This document shows positions 1 through 11,104 of a stretch of DNA of 35,409 nt, piece after piece. Origin of the DNA: Gnetum montanum (Eukaryota; Streptophyta; Gnetopsida; Gnetales; Gnetaceae). The stretch is from the NCBI GenBank assembly GCA_015680685.1, contig MNCI01003962.1, forward strand, positions 483,161-518,569, given 5' to 3'. A program made the translations under genes and the position numbers. Position 1 is the first letter of the stretch, and each line of letters begins with the position of its first letter. The notes beneath the pieces are model-generated. The model was not told the DNA's origin. It did no database searches and saw only the letters and a program-made list of their open reading frames with translations.

Positions 1-3000
1 AACTATGCATCATAATTCATAATCCAGTACATAAAATTTAAAGAGAGATAATTAAGGATGTGAATCAAATGTTATACATATATGCAAACAAATAAATACT
101 ATGAAAAACTATCATAAGCATAAAATCTATAAATTATTGATGCTACTAAATAATCTCCATGGTAGCTAGGTGACTTGTAATTAAAAGAAAGAGTTGTAAT
201 ATGTTGAGTAAGAAATCTTAGCACCTCTTCTAGCTAAACTGAGAACAAGTCTCATGGTAGCAGGGTGATGACATGCTATTCAACAAACATGTTATTATGT
301 ACAATAAATCTAAACATCCAATATCACACATCAAACATCAATCCAAAACATCCAACAAATCTAATCAAATCAAACTATCCACTTCACTCATCAACTTGCA
401 AATAAAGAGACTAGCACAGACTACACTCAATGTTAAATGTATCATAGTTATCATGTGTAATTTTTGAAGTTTTCAAATTTTAAATTCCAAAATACCATAT
501 TCATGAATTTATTATTAGCCTCAACTAAACCTAAGACATCACCTAGGACATTACCTTCAAGGTTCCCAAACTTGTTGATCGTAAAGGTATGAATCAAAAT
601 ATCACACCTAAAATTTTGGATGTACCAAAATAAAAATAATCAATGAGTTATAAATCATCCTTTCTTGAAATATATGACCTATAGGAAGATCCACATTAAT
701 TCATCCTAGTGAGGATCAATCACAAAACCATCTTCAGTGAGCCCATCTTCAACTAGCCATACAACTTAGCACTAGCTCTTGAAAACCAATCATCCATACA
801 AGCATCAAAGAAAGGTAAATAAGGAAAACTATACATCGGTAGTGGAGGGATTCTAAACATCATTTTTTACATGTCCAAAACAATCAAGATATCCAATGAT
901 TTGACATATCCCAAAATAATCAAAAGATCCAACAATCAACCTTAGAAAAAAAATTGGCATGCCCACAAACCAAAATCCCCAAGTTGAGTTAAACAAAGTA
1001 GAAATAGGTTAAACCAAGTTTTAATACTATAGATGGATGAAACATACCTAATTCTAACATATCATGACTTGGCCACAACCTCTTATACTCATAATTTTAA
1101 TCTTATCATTAGAGATCAAGGTCCCCCATCTCTCCAAGTTATTTTAAGAATTAGATTAAATATGAATGTGTAATAGTTAGTAAAAATATCATATATCTTT
1201 TATTACTTTTCCTTTTCTAGTGATTCTTATTACATTTTAAATCTAATCTCTAAATCTAGATTTTGTAAAATTTTAGTAAAATATTTAATATTTTGAAAGA
1301 AGTATTAAGCTCTAAATTTATGCCTTTGGATTTTGTTTGAAACTATGACAGAAATAGTAACTATCAATAATTCAGTCATAACTAGATCATTCTAAAATAC
1401 TTTTTAGTAATTCTTGATTTTTTTAAAAGCTAACATTTAAGGGACGATTTGGAAAGATTTCATGTTAAGATTAGATGTAGTCTAAGATATCTAGACCAAT
1501 AGGATTTTGCTATAAAATCTAATGTATTTTCAAATAGCAAGGAAATAATGGCTTATAACTAGGCCAACCTATAATTTTTTTCATTGATTACTAATATATC
1601 TAAAATCTAAAATCTAGAGGATTATGTTGTAAAAAATTTTAGCTCAATATCTAGTATGAAATATGAGATATAGCCTTTAAATTTATGCCACCAAAATTGA
1701 TGTGATTACAAATAGCATAAAAAGAATAGCCTATAATTCCAATTCTATTCCAATTTTTAATATGCTTCCTATTTTGAAATTCTAGAAACTTTCCTAAAGA
1801 GTTCAAGAATATAAAGATCATAGTCTTATAAGATACAATCATTTTATCATTTACTATTGAATCTAATAAATTACTACACAAAAGCCTTAAAGCCTAAAAT
1901 CAACATAATGAAATTATAGCAACTGAAATAGTAGATCAAAGCACCAAGAATCACTTAATTCATTCATATAAAGTAAAACCAAATTCCCAAATCATAATTC
2001 TCATAGAAATGTTAATGTTACTACAATTCTATTGAAATTAAATAACATCCATCCCTACGGATGTGCACAAAATCTTACTAATCAAAATAAATGGAAAATT
2101 AATCAAGATTACTCACCTAAAATAAGCACAAAAATCCATGCAACACAAGATGCTCAATCATGGATCTTATGCTACTTACGATCTCAAACTAGTGAAATCT
2201 CCTTGCACCATCATAAGCTCTAAATCCCACAATACCTCTTATTTTAGAAATAAAATGTTGTTGTGTTTGGATAGAGAGTTGTGGGATTTTTAATGAAATC
2301 AACCAAAAATTAAGTAAAGCAAAAATACATCAATTATCATATCTAACACTGCATAGAAAGCAATCTTCCATAATCCTTGTAACTCATGTAACTCCTTCAT
2401 CCAAGGAAAGCTTAATCAAATTAATTATAATCCCGTAACATAAGATAATTAATTTAATAAAATACCATAATAATAAGAAAAACAAAAATAACAAAAACTT
2501 ACATTAAAATAATCCACATACAATTATTAATATCAAACCATGTAACACTTTCATACAAAATTATTCATACAATTAACTGTTAAGCCATGCTATGCCCACA
2601 TCAACTCAATAAAATAAATTAATACACAATATCATAGAAAGGCATAGGGCTATTGTTGCGAAAAAAAATCTTAGGCATTGGAAAGCCAAGGATTCTCAGC
2701 TTTGGACAACCTCAACCATAAATTCCAATGTCCTCTAAAGAAAAATGGGATTTAGGATGCCTTGGATGGTTTGATAGATCACCTAGGGACTTAGGAGGTG
2801 CAAAATCAGGTTGTGAAAAATGTAAATTTTGCAAATTTGAAAACTCAAATGAATACAAATTGCACACAAAATGGAACCATAGACTTTATTGAATAGATAA
2901 AGAATGAGTTTAGAGATGTGCACAAAAGTGCCCATAGGAGAGAAAATTGGGGGGGTTCCAACTCCGTTGAAGTTGATAAAATCCACTTCATAATTTAGAT

Positions 3001-4536
3001 GCTTAGCCACTCCCAATGTTGTCAAACCTTCTCTACCACCACTCAAAATCTGTGGCATTGGCCACTACTAGGATGAAGAAATATGAAGAATTGGAGTTAC
3101 CAAAATGCTCCACACTGAGATTTGGGAATCCCAGTGGGGTAACATTAACACTCGAGGCTTACAAATCCCAAGGAAAGTAATAGGGGTAACAAGGCTACAA
3201 TGATTCTATGCTGGTAGGCCCCAAGAAGCTATGTTCCTACTAGGTACCAAGAGTTCTTGAATGTTCAAAATTCCAAATGCTTAGAAATACCAAAATGTGA
3301 AACCTTGAAATGGTGTGGGAGTTTATTTTTTATAGGTTTTTGGTCATGAAATGGATTGCAAATTTGCTACAAATGGTTGAAAATTTGGGCTATGAATTGC
3401 CTACAAATTGCTACAAATTTCTACCACATCCAAGGGGTAGGTGCCGAAAATCTAGGGGGTTACCATATATGGAAAGTGTCATGCCCCCATGGCCATTCCA
3501 TTTACCAAAAATAGTAATGAGGGTGCACCTTCCACGTTGGCTTTACTCCCACACTGGGTCTTCAACCTTCCATGTTGGCATTATAGGGTTCTTCATGTAG
3601 TTGATGTGATGTCAAGATCTTGGTCATGTTGCTTCTACACTAGGAAGGAGGTGTTGACATTTGGGTGGGGGATGGGATGCAAGATCAACATTGGGGATGA
3701 AGTTCAAACCCTTCCATACTAAGCATTACCCTTCTTCTATGTAGGAGGTAGGTAAGATCCACACCCTGCCCTCCTCCATGCTAGTTTTGATGCTTCTACA
3801 TTGGGAGTAGGCGACCCACATCCCTCCATGATAGGGGTATATGTGATCCATCCCCTTGCTAGTGTTTTCAACATAGAAAAGTGTATACTCCCCATAAAAT
3901 CCATCAAATTTTCATTTTTTACATCCCAAAAGGAATTTTTGAACACCCCCCCATCGTAAGCCGAAATATAGATACTAGGTGATTCTTTTCACTTGAGGAA
4001 TGAGGCTTTGATCACTTATGAGGCATTTTTCAGCCCCAAAAGTATGAAACATGTGAAAATGCCCCTCATGGATTACAACCTTCACATTTATAATGAAGTT
4101 TTACGTTGGGTTTTCATGGAATGGGATTACAAAGGTTACAACATGCAAATTTGGTGGTGTTTCATTGGCTCCTCTTTGTTAATATCTAGAGGATTAACCC
4201 AAGAGGTACCAACAAAGAATAAAAAACACCAATGTAGGTCCACCACTAATGTTTTCTCTTCACACTTGATCTAGTCATGTCAAACCATCATGAAGAGTGC
4301 TTGTGATGATGGGATAAGACTATGATAATATGGTGGTAATAGTCATTAGGGAGATGGTCATGGAGGCTAACAATGTATTCCAAGTATTACCATCATGGCT
4401 ATAGCATGACACTAACATGTTTTTAAGTATTAATTTCTTAGTAAATGTGTTTAAGGATCCAATTACTTCACTCCAATATTCCTTTGGCCATTGGGCTTTG
4501 AAGCATCATTGGCCATTTGACTTCTTGGCAATTTAC
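1..4536. other. AT-rich region without recognisable genes
   Basis: Only short unconvincing ORFs occur here, none with a domain I recognise. The first 2.7 kb is strongly AT-rich. The stretch around 3060-3960 is less AT-rich and carries motifs such as CCATGTTGGC and CCATGCTAG, which resemble the array at 8175-8835 and 27032-28470. By position this interval should hold the 3' LTR of the outer element E2 and/or its flank, but I could not define LTR ends because the partner LTR lies beyond the window. Confidence 0.5.
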
Positions 4537-4576
4537 TTCTCCTTCTTCTTCTTCTTCTTCTTTTTTCTTTTTTTTG
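4537..4576 (-). other. Candidate polypurine tract of outer element E2
   Basis: The + strand has an almost pure pyrimidine run (TTCTTC repeats then T-rich), which is a polypurine run on the - strand, the coding strand of E2. It lies about 0.8 kb beyond the E2 integrase end, where a Ty3/gypsy PPT would be expected. A simple TTC microsatellite would look the same, and no matching LTR start was confirmed. Confidence 0.25.
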
Positions 4577-5114
4577 GTGTGAAACTTTCATTAGGTTTCA
4601 TTGCCATAGCCTATTTGATATGGTTTTTCCATTGAACGAGCTATGTTGCACTCAAAAAACTTTGTTTTCCCATCAAACTAGTCATGTTTGATGGACTTAA
4701 TTATCTTTCCACAAAATGAGCTACATTACATTCAAGTGGACTTGAGGATAGAGCATGATCAAGAGATATCATCTAGCTATAGTGCATGAGTGGAAAAAAT
4801 AAATCAACATTGTTTTCCATGGTATGGAAGGCCATAATTAGGCTATGGGGTTGGGCTCAAGGAGTGATGCTAGATGGAGGGCAATGGTACAAGCACTCTT
4901 GGCAAATCAGGACAAACTCACCAAATCTTGCACATCAAGATCACGTAGTGGCTCGTTTCCACAATGAATTTCACCCATGCAATGGATCCAAGCTTCATTC
5001 TACAAATACAACTCCAAGAGAACAAGAAAATTGAGTAAACAAAACATGTTATAACATTACAATGCATATAGGTCACATAGAATGATAAAAACAAGCTAAC
5101 TAGCACTGATATTT
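4577..5114. other. Putative 3' UTR of E2
   Basis: Non-coding stretch between the post-integrase repeats of E2 and the candidate polypurine tract. The short ORFs on both strands show no recognisable motif. Confidence 0.3.
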
Positions 5115-5344
5115 CCAATTTAAGGCCATGGTGGGCCATGGTACTAGTTTAAGACCTTGGCAAGCTATGCTACCAATTTAAAGTCATAGTGGGTCATGGT
5201 GTCAGAGTAAGGCCTCAATAGGTCATGGTGCCAATTTAAGGCCTTGGTAGTTCATGGTGCCAATTTAAGGCCTCAATAGGCTGTGGTGCTAGTTTAAGGC
5301 CTCAACAAGTCATGGTGTTAATTTAAGGCCTTAGTGGACCATGG
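5115..5344. repeat. E2 post-integrase tandem repeat
   Basis: About seven imperfect copies of a unit of roughly 30-36 bp. On the - strand each contains AGGCCTTAAACTAGCACC-like sequence followed by ATGACCTATTG-like sequence. The array starts about 60 bp after the E2 integrase stop, the same place as the 24056-24370 array in E1, and shares the CTTAAACTAGCA core with it. Hypervariable tandem repeats in this 3' position are known for Tat/Ogre-type elements. Confidence 0.8.
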
Positions 5345-5404
5345 TGAAGTAGGCTCACTTGTTGGTGGTTGTTGATGTCATGGTTGTTGTAGTTTACATG
5401 TAGG

Positions 5405-6430
5405 TTACATGTAATAAGGCTTTACATAGGAGTGATTAATCGGATTAGCCAATTCATTCCCATCCATGTCTGAAATCCTAAATGCTCCATTTCCATAGGC
5501 TCTGGTGATAAGAAAGGATCCTTCCCAATTAGCTGAGAATTTATTTGCATGCTCATGGATGGCTTTTAAGGACCAGGTTATCTTTCTTGATCTTATGCTC
5601 GGTTAAGCTATGGTGGTTCTACTATTTCTACCTCTTTTGATACTACTCGACATGAGCAAGTGCTTACATATGTTCCTCCTCCACTGAGTCTAGGTTTGCT
5701 ATCCACAACTTATTACTCTAATTCTCATTGATGAAATCATTCAAGGCCACTTGGAGTGATGATACATGGAATTCAAAAGGTAAAATAGCTTTGAAACCAT
5801 AAACTAAGCTATAATTTATTACACTAGTTGTTGTATAGTAAGTTATATGATAGGCCCTAAGTGCATTAACAAGTTGCTCATGCCATTTTCACTTGTTGTT
5901 GTTTAGAATCTTCTTAAGTAAGTTGATGATGGCCTCGTTGCTTAATGTCTAGGTCATGATAGAAATTCCTTATTTCTTAGCTGCTAAGTTATGGTCCATT
6001 ATTTGTAACTATGATTATGGGTATGCTAAAATAAGCTACAATGTTATCGAGGATGAATTTATAGACTTGTTTAGACATATTCTTCCTTAGGAGAATAGCT
6101 TCAACCCACTTAGTAAAGTATTCAGTTGTGATGATGATGAAGCTATGCCCTACCAATGACTTAGGCACTATAGGTCCAATGATATTCAACACCTATCATT
6201 GAAAAGGTCAAGTTATCTAAGTGGTGTGTAACTCAATCCATGGTACATGTATAAGGTTGCTATTCCATTGGCATGTGTCATAGGTCTTAACCTTCTATAG
6301 GCAATCACTTTCCATATAAGGCTAGAAATAGCCTAACCATCTAATCTTAGCAACGATAGGTCTAGGTCCTATATGTCCCCCACAAACACCCTTGCGAACT
6401 TGCTCTAGGACTATTTTGACATCAGTTCTA
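5405..6430 (-). pseudogene. E2 integrase remnant
   Basis: Degraded Ty3/gypsy integrase. The N-terminal zinc-binding part is readable at about 6430-6280 (GVCGGHIGPRP, then a DTC pair with one Cys changed to Tyr). The catalytic core follows with IGPIVPKS and FTKWVEA blocks. The second catalytic Asp is Asn: codon 6003-6001 gives TNNGP instead of TDNGP. The C-terminal part is recognisable by alignment with the E1 copy (SANWEG block) and ends at the TAA at 5407-5405. Several frameshifts and in-frame stops make it non-functional. The E1 integrase at 22790-24049 is the closest relative in the window. Confidence 0.85.
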
Positions 6431-6629
6431 CCCATGCACTTTAACAATACACCATCGTAGGACCATTGACATAATGTGTTATTGCCTATGATCACATATT
6501 ACTTCGATCATTTGTGTATAGCATCTTTTCGAGTAATAGTTAGGCCTTGTGAGGATTCACCATGGATAAGGTAAAATTTGATATCATCATACCACTCTTG
6601 ATTAGGAGAAATATGAACTATGGGCACAA

Positions 6630-7085
6630 AGGTACCATCAATGTTCTACATGATGGAAATAGCATAGTCCACGGTTAAGGTGGACAACCTACTAAACACA
6701 TCTAGCATTACACTAAGGGCTAACATTGCAATTGCATCAACTTTGACATTCTTGTTTTGAGGTATGTGTTGGATATCAATGTCTACAAAGTGTTGTAACA
6801 ATTGCTTCCCTAGGTCACAATAATGTTGTAAGTGTTTGTCTTGACATGCATAGACCTCGATTACTATATTAAACATGAGTTGAGAATTTCCTTTAATCAT
6901 TAATCACCTAATTCCTAGGTTACAAGCTACCACCATCCCTCTAATCAAACCTTCATACTCTACTATGTTTTTGGTACATGTTAACTCAAATCGATAAGTG
7001 AAGAATTAGATTTTACCAAATGGGAATGTTATGGTAATGCCACTAGCCCCATGGGTAGTTTAAGCTCCATCAAAGTGCATGACCG
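6630..7085 (-). pseudogene. E2 archaeal-type RNase H remnant
   Basis: Second RNase H of the Tat-type dual RNase H arrangement. Reading the - strand, an FDGA-like first catalytic block lies near 7080-7064, followed by a VEYEGLIRG block and then KGNSQL, where the usual RGDSQL has Asp changed to Asn. The distal NxxxDA block (VKVDAIAML) follows. In-frame stops and frame changes break it. Its order relative to RT and integrase is the same as in E1. Confidence 0.75.
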
Positions 7086-8175
7086 TCTCATATTCCTAAA
7101 GCACTTGATTAATAGTGTTGATATACTCATTAGGGAACTCAAGATCCATCTCTACATATTCATAAATAGGCGAAACAATGAGTTGTATGGCTATAGCTTA
7201 ACTTCTCATTAAGGATTGAGAGATGTAATGAAGGTCAAACCTGCTATTATGGCTTTCCATCAAGCTATACATGTACTCTTGTAGATGTTTGTGGTTATGG
7301 ATCTAAGGATGTTATCATTGCAAATGACATTGACTTGGATTCTAAAGAGGTAGTGTCTCTACTTCTTCAATGAGAATACTAGTGCTAGACAATACTTCTC
7401 CACTTTAGTATATCATGTCTCGTGGGCAACTAATGCATGGCTAAGGTATTATACTAGCATCTCTACAACATCATTTTATTTTTGACAAGAAGAGAGGCAA
7501 TGGATGTGTTAGAGATAGCAAGGTAGATGTAAAATAGTTTACCCTCTTATGGAGGATAAACTGTCGGTAGTTATGCTAACTCTTGCTTAAGGTTTTCAAA
7601 GGCCTCTTGGCATTCAGCCATCCACTCATAGTGAACCCCTTTCTTAAGAAACTGTTGCATGGGCTATAACTTATATATAAGTATAGCAATAAACCTATGG
7701 ATAAATTATAATCTACCTTATGATCCTTGAAGCTACTTAAGGTTTGTAGGCACTAATAATTTGGATATGGCCTTAACCTTATCAAGATCGACATGTATCC
7801 TTGCTTTAGATTCTACAAAGCCAAGCATCTTATCGGTCTAGATACTAAAGACACAATTCTTGGGATTGAGCCTAAGCTCATACTTAAGGCATCATTTAAG
7901 CAAAATATATAGGTCATTAGCATGGTTTTTGACCACTTTATACTTCACAGTTATATTTTCCATGTAATCATTGGGCAAACCTAGCATGTAATCCCTAAAG
8001 ATATAGGTCATGACTCATTGATAAGTTTCTCCTACGTTCTTAAGGCCAAAGAGCATCAGTGTAGCAAAAGATACTCCAAGGGGTCATGAAGGTCATGAAT
8101 TCTTGGGCTTCCTCAATGTAGGTTCTTAGTCTCTTGGAGTCCCAATTTATTATTTGAGAAGAAAAGGTAGCTTTT
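7085..8175 (-). pseudogene. E2 reverse transcriptase C-terminal half and degenerate RNase H
   Basis: The sequence starts abruptly in the middle of the RT fingers/palm. From about 8110 it aligns with E1 (FMTFMTPW versus TTFMTPW) and continues through FGLKN and a damaged catalytic box, YMEN instead of YMDD, near 7979-7962. It then passes through LNPKNCVF and KVKAI blocks and a connection/RNase H region (EAFENLKQEL). The N-terminal RT half, including the first catalytic Asp block, is absent: at about 8175 the sequence switches to the CCATGCTAGC-type array. There are many TAG/TAA stops. Confidence 0.8.
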
Positions 8176-8835
8176 CCACACTAGCTCTATGCTAGCCAAC
8201 ATGGAATAAGCATAGATATTAGATCTAGATTAATTTTGACAATAATCAACCATGCATCTGTGCTCCCAGGGTCACTAGTATCAAGGGCTAGGGTTTATGG
8301 TTGAAATCGATCATTTTTAAAGGATTTTGAATGGTTTTATGGCTTATCTCCTTGGTTTCATGCTAGCTCCACACTGGCTAGCATGGAATCAACTAGGAAG
8401 ATCAAAAGTGATTAACATTTGGCTATGTTTAGTCCATTTCTTAAGGTTTGAAGGATTTAGAAGATTTCAACAAGGTTCTAAGGTGCACGCAAGGTCATCT
8501 AATGTCATTCCGAGGTGTTTATGAGCCCCAAATAAGCCTCCCGCCCCCCCTAGGGCTCTTCAATCTCCATGCGAGCTAGCATGGAAGAGAGGGTTCCCAA
8601 CATGGAAGAATTATAAATCTTAGATCTAGATCAATTTTGACCTTAATCAACCATGAATGTGTGCTCCTATGGTTGATGAGGTTTAGGGTTAGGGTGTAAG
8701 GTTAAAACTAGTTAATTTGGAGCTTTGCTAAGTGGTTTTTAAAGTCATCCCTCTAGTTTCATGTTGCCCAACATGGAACTAGCTAGGAAGAATAGGGGGA
8801 TTAGTTTAGGCTAATTTAGGTCAATTTTGGCTATG
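8175..8835. repeat. Degenerate ~187-bp array, left part (split by E1)
   Basis: Imperfect repeats, each anchored by a partly palindromic box like CCATGCTAGCCAACATGG. Anchors are at about 8187, 8358, 8567 and 8759. A longer two-unit similarity is visible, with AGATCTAGAT...CAATTTTGAC blocks near 8219 and 8622. The array continues on the other side of the E1 insertion at 27032. No coding potential is seen. Confidence 0.6.
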
Positions 8836-8840
8836 CATGT
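8836..8840. repeat. Target-site duplication CATGT (left)
   Basis: CATGT directly precedes the TG of the left LTR and is repeated exactly at 27027-27031 after the CA of the right LTR. It marks the integration of E1. Confidence 0.9.
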
Positions 8841-9185
8841 TGAAACATCCCACAAAATGTGAGGTCATTCTTGCTTCACCAGGAATTGCAATTCGTGTAG
8901 CGTTACAGCAGTTCTTCTGGAGGAGAACGCTCTGAGTTCAGGCTAGCCAGTTTGGCAAATTTTCTGCTTTGGGCATGAACAAGTTCTACAAATCATCCTG
9001 CTTGTCCACCCAAATAGTTTGCCCAGCCAATAGCCTACTTAGAAACGATGCATGAAGTTGGTAGCAGCATTCTGGATGAGCAAAATAGTTCAACAAGTTT
9101 TCTAAGTCATGAAGTCTACTACGCTACACTATGCCCCGCAATGTAGCATAGCAAGCTTCAGAAAAAATTTGCAAAGCGAAGTGCC

Positions 9186-9575
9186 ATGCTACGCTACGCT
9201 ACGTAACATAGCGTAGCATACCAACAACTATACATCTAGTTTCATCATCCAACTTCAAGTCCTTCAACAATGTCCCTTTCTGTTAGGACACAGCAGTCTA
9301 TGTCTGTTGCTATGCTACGCTGAGCTACATGGTGTAGTGAGGCATAGCAATCCTGCAGAAGAGATAGAAGGCAGCTCAAAGGGCAAGACCAGCAAGGTCG
9401 CAAGTTCCCCAATGCAGGAAGCAAGGTTTGCAGATTGGCCAAGTTTTTGTGACTAAGGCCAGACGCTATGCTACGCTACACTACATAGCGTAGCATAGCA
9501 TAGCAAGTATGTAGCATATGTGTAGCGAAACGTGGGACAACATGCTACGTTATGCTGAGCATGCTATGCTACGAC
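9186..9575. repeat. GCTACGCTATGC inverted-repeat cluster in left LTR
   Basis: Three imperfect inverted repeats composed of the same 6-8-mer (GCTACGC / GCATAGC) lie at 9186-9220, 9464-9504 and 9541-9575, upstream of the TATA box in U3. Equivalent repeats occur in the right LTR (25764-25799, 26041-26070). They could be enhancer or transcription-factor sites or hairpins; the function is not known. Confidence 0.65.
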
Positions 9576-9804
9576 ATGCAGCAAAGAATGTGGGTGCTTG
9601 TGTGACACTAATGCACTTTACCTAATTGGACTGTTGGCACATGTCTCCAGACACTGATGGTGTAATTACGGCGTGGCAGGATCACAGTTGCGGCATTGCA
9701 GACTCATAGTCACAATGGTCATACTAGCACGTGCAGCACAAGCAAGTCAATGAAGGCCCAGGGCATGTGGCGTCTAAACCACCCCTTTCGTGTGCCCTTG
9801 GTCC

Positions 9805-9812
9805 TATAAATA
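9805..9812 (+). promoter_or_regulatory. TATA box of left LTR
   Basis: TATAAATA in the context GGTCCTATAAATACCC, conserved in the right LTR at 26387-26394 although the LTRs are diverged. Transcription would be expected to start about 30 nt downstream. Confidence 0.75.
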
Positions 9813-10450
9813 CCCTAACGAGCAACACTCAAAGAGTTTAATTTTTCTACAAGTTTTCGACTTTTCCCCTCTCTGGCAACACAAGCTCTCTTCTCAGCAC
9901 ATTGTAACATCAAGAATTGTAGGCTTTCTTTTTGACATTGTAAATAGTTAGCATTCCTAGCTGACATTTTTGTTTTATCCCTCTTCTACCACCTTGATAG
10001 AATCCCCACATTGTCAGTGCCTAAGTTTGTGCCCAAGCGCACAACCTGCTTTGCTCTACACATCCTGGTTACTCTCGAGATCTTTGCACTCTGTCATGCT
10101 GTGCAATCAACTATATCCACCCTGATAGAGCAAACTTATAGCTTTGGAGTGGTGCATTTTTCTAACTACATTTTACTTTCTTTCTTGCTTATTATTGTAT
10201 GTTGCATTATTTTCTACTTTATTTACTTTGAAGCATTACTTCGCATTCTCGCCCCCATTTTCAAATTATATGTAGCAAAATGCTATATAGATGCCAATTA
10301 AGTTCCTGTCTGATTGACCAGACTATTCAGGGAGCCTCGTATTCGCACACATCTAGCACGGCCCTCCCGTGGGTACGGGGTTGAAGCTATCATGCCTGCT
10401 GACCCCTCGATGTTTTCCAGCCATCGATGTCTTCGGTCGCTACAGTTTTC

Positions 10451-10467
10451 TAGCACTATAAGGAAGG
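10451..10467 (+). other. Decayed primer-binding site, possibly tRNA-Asp type
   Basis: Six nt after the LTR end, TAGCACTATAAGGAAGG can be aligned with the tRNA-Asp PBS used by many Tat/Athila elements. Seven of 17 positions match, and seven of the ten mismatches are G-to-A or C-to-T changes. A cleaner PBS beginning with TGG was not found directly after the LTR. This is an inference from pattern and position. Confidence 0.35.
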
Positions 10468-10532
10468 CCTTTTGGTGCCTTCTCCGCATGTCATGGTAGT
10501 TTTGTGAGCCTTCTACATCCTAATACTCATAA

Positions 10533-11040
10533 GCATAAATGTGACACCCTTTCAGAATTGTTTGCGCTTTGTGCGGTGCAAATCGGTCACCTCGACGGTT
10601 CCTCGGGAGCCCTACAAAACACAAGGCTTCTGATTGCTAGTTAACTAGCCTATTTTATGGTAGTCTTGTGTGTGTTCTATACCCCATCATGCGTGGTATA
10701 GGTTAGTTTCCTCGACGGTTCCTCCAGGGCCCCCTGAGACATAAAGCCTACTTGTTCGCTAGTTAACTTGCCCACCTCATGATCTTGCATGCATTTTGTA
10801 CCCCATCGTGCGTGGTATAGATCAGTCACTTTGATGGTTCCTCGAGGCCCCTGCGAGACATAAAGCCTTTGCCAGTTAACTAAACTTATCTTACGGTACT
10901 CTTGCATGCGCTCTATATCCCATCGTGCACTAGCGTAAACGTGACACCCTTTTGCGGTTGTTTACACTTTGTGTAGTGCATATCGGTCGCCTCAATGGTT
11001 CCTTGGGAATCCGGCAAGACGTAAAGCCTTCTTTTTCTTG
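10533..11040 (+). repeat. ~120-bp tandem repeats in the E1 leader
   Basis: Four imperfect copies between LTR and gag. The box CCTCGACGGTTCCTC (or variant) recurs at about 10590, 10710, 10830 and 10990. Units share GACATAAAGCC, GCTAGTTAACT and CCCCATCGTGCGTGGTATAG. A prefix GTGACACCCTTT...TTTGTG is present before the first and the fourth copy (10540s and 10940s), giving a higher-order pattern of about 400 bp. No ORF spans it. The position suits packaging or translation-control structures, but that is only inference. Confidence 0.8.
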
Positions 11041-11104
11041 CCTTTCAGTCTATTTTTTATTTAATGCACTTTTTACGCTCTTTTGCAAAACTACTCAGCT
11101 TGCA

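Larger units (their letters stand above)
8841..10444 (+). repeat. E1 left LTR
   Basis: The LTR begins TGAAACATCCC and ends CGCTACA, colinear with 25417-27026. It carries several inverted repeats built from GCTACGCTATGC units (9186-9220, 9464-9504, 9541-9575), a TATA box at 9805-9812, and a following leader with CCCTCTCTGGCAACAC. Small ORFs inside, for example 10011-10301, have counterparts in the right LTR but no recognisable domain; they are probably not genes. Confidence 0.93.

Noticed and set aside
10011-10301. Hydrophobic ORF in the left LTR, with a counterpart at 26593-26883 in the right LTR.
   Set aside because: It lies in transcribed LTR sequence, has no recognisable domain, and being open in both LTRs over 96 codons can be chance plus shared ancestry. 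It is worth a check in young copies but I do not call it a gene.
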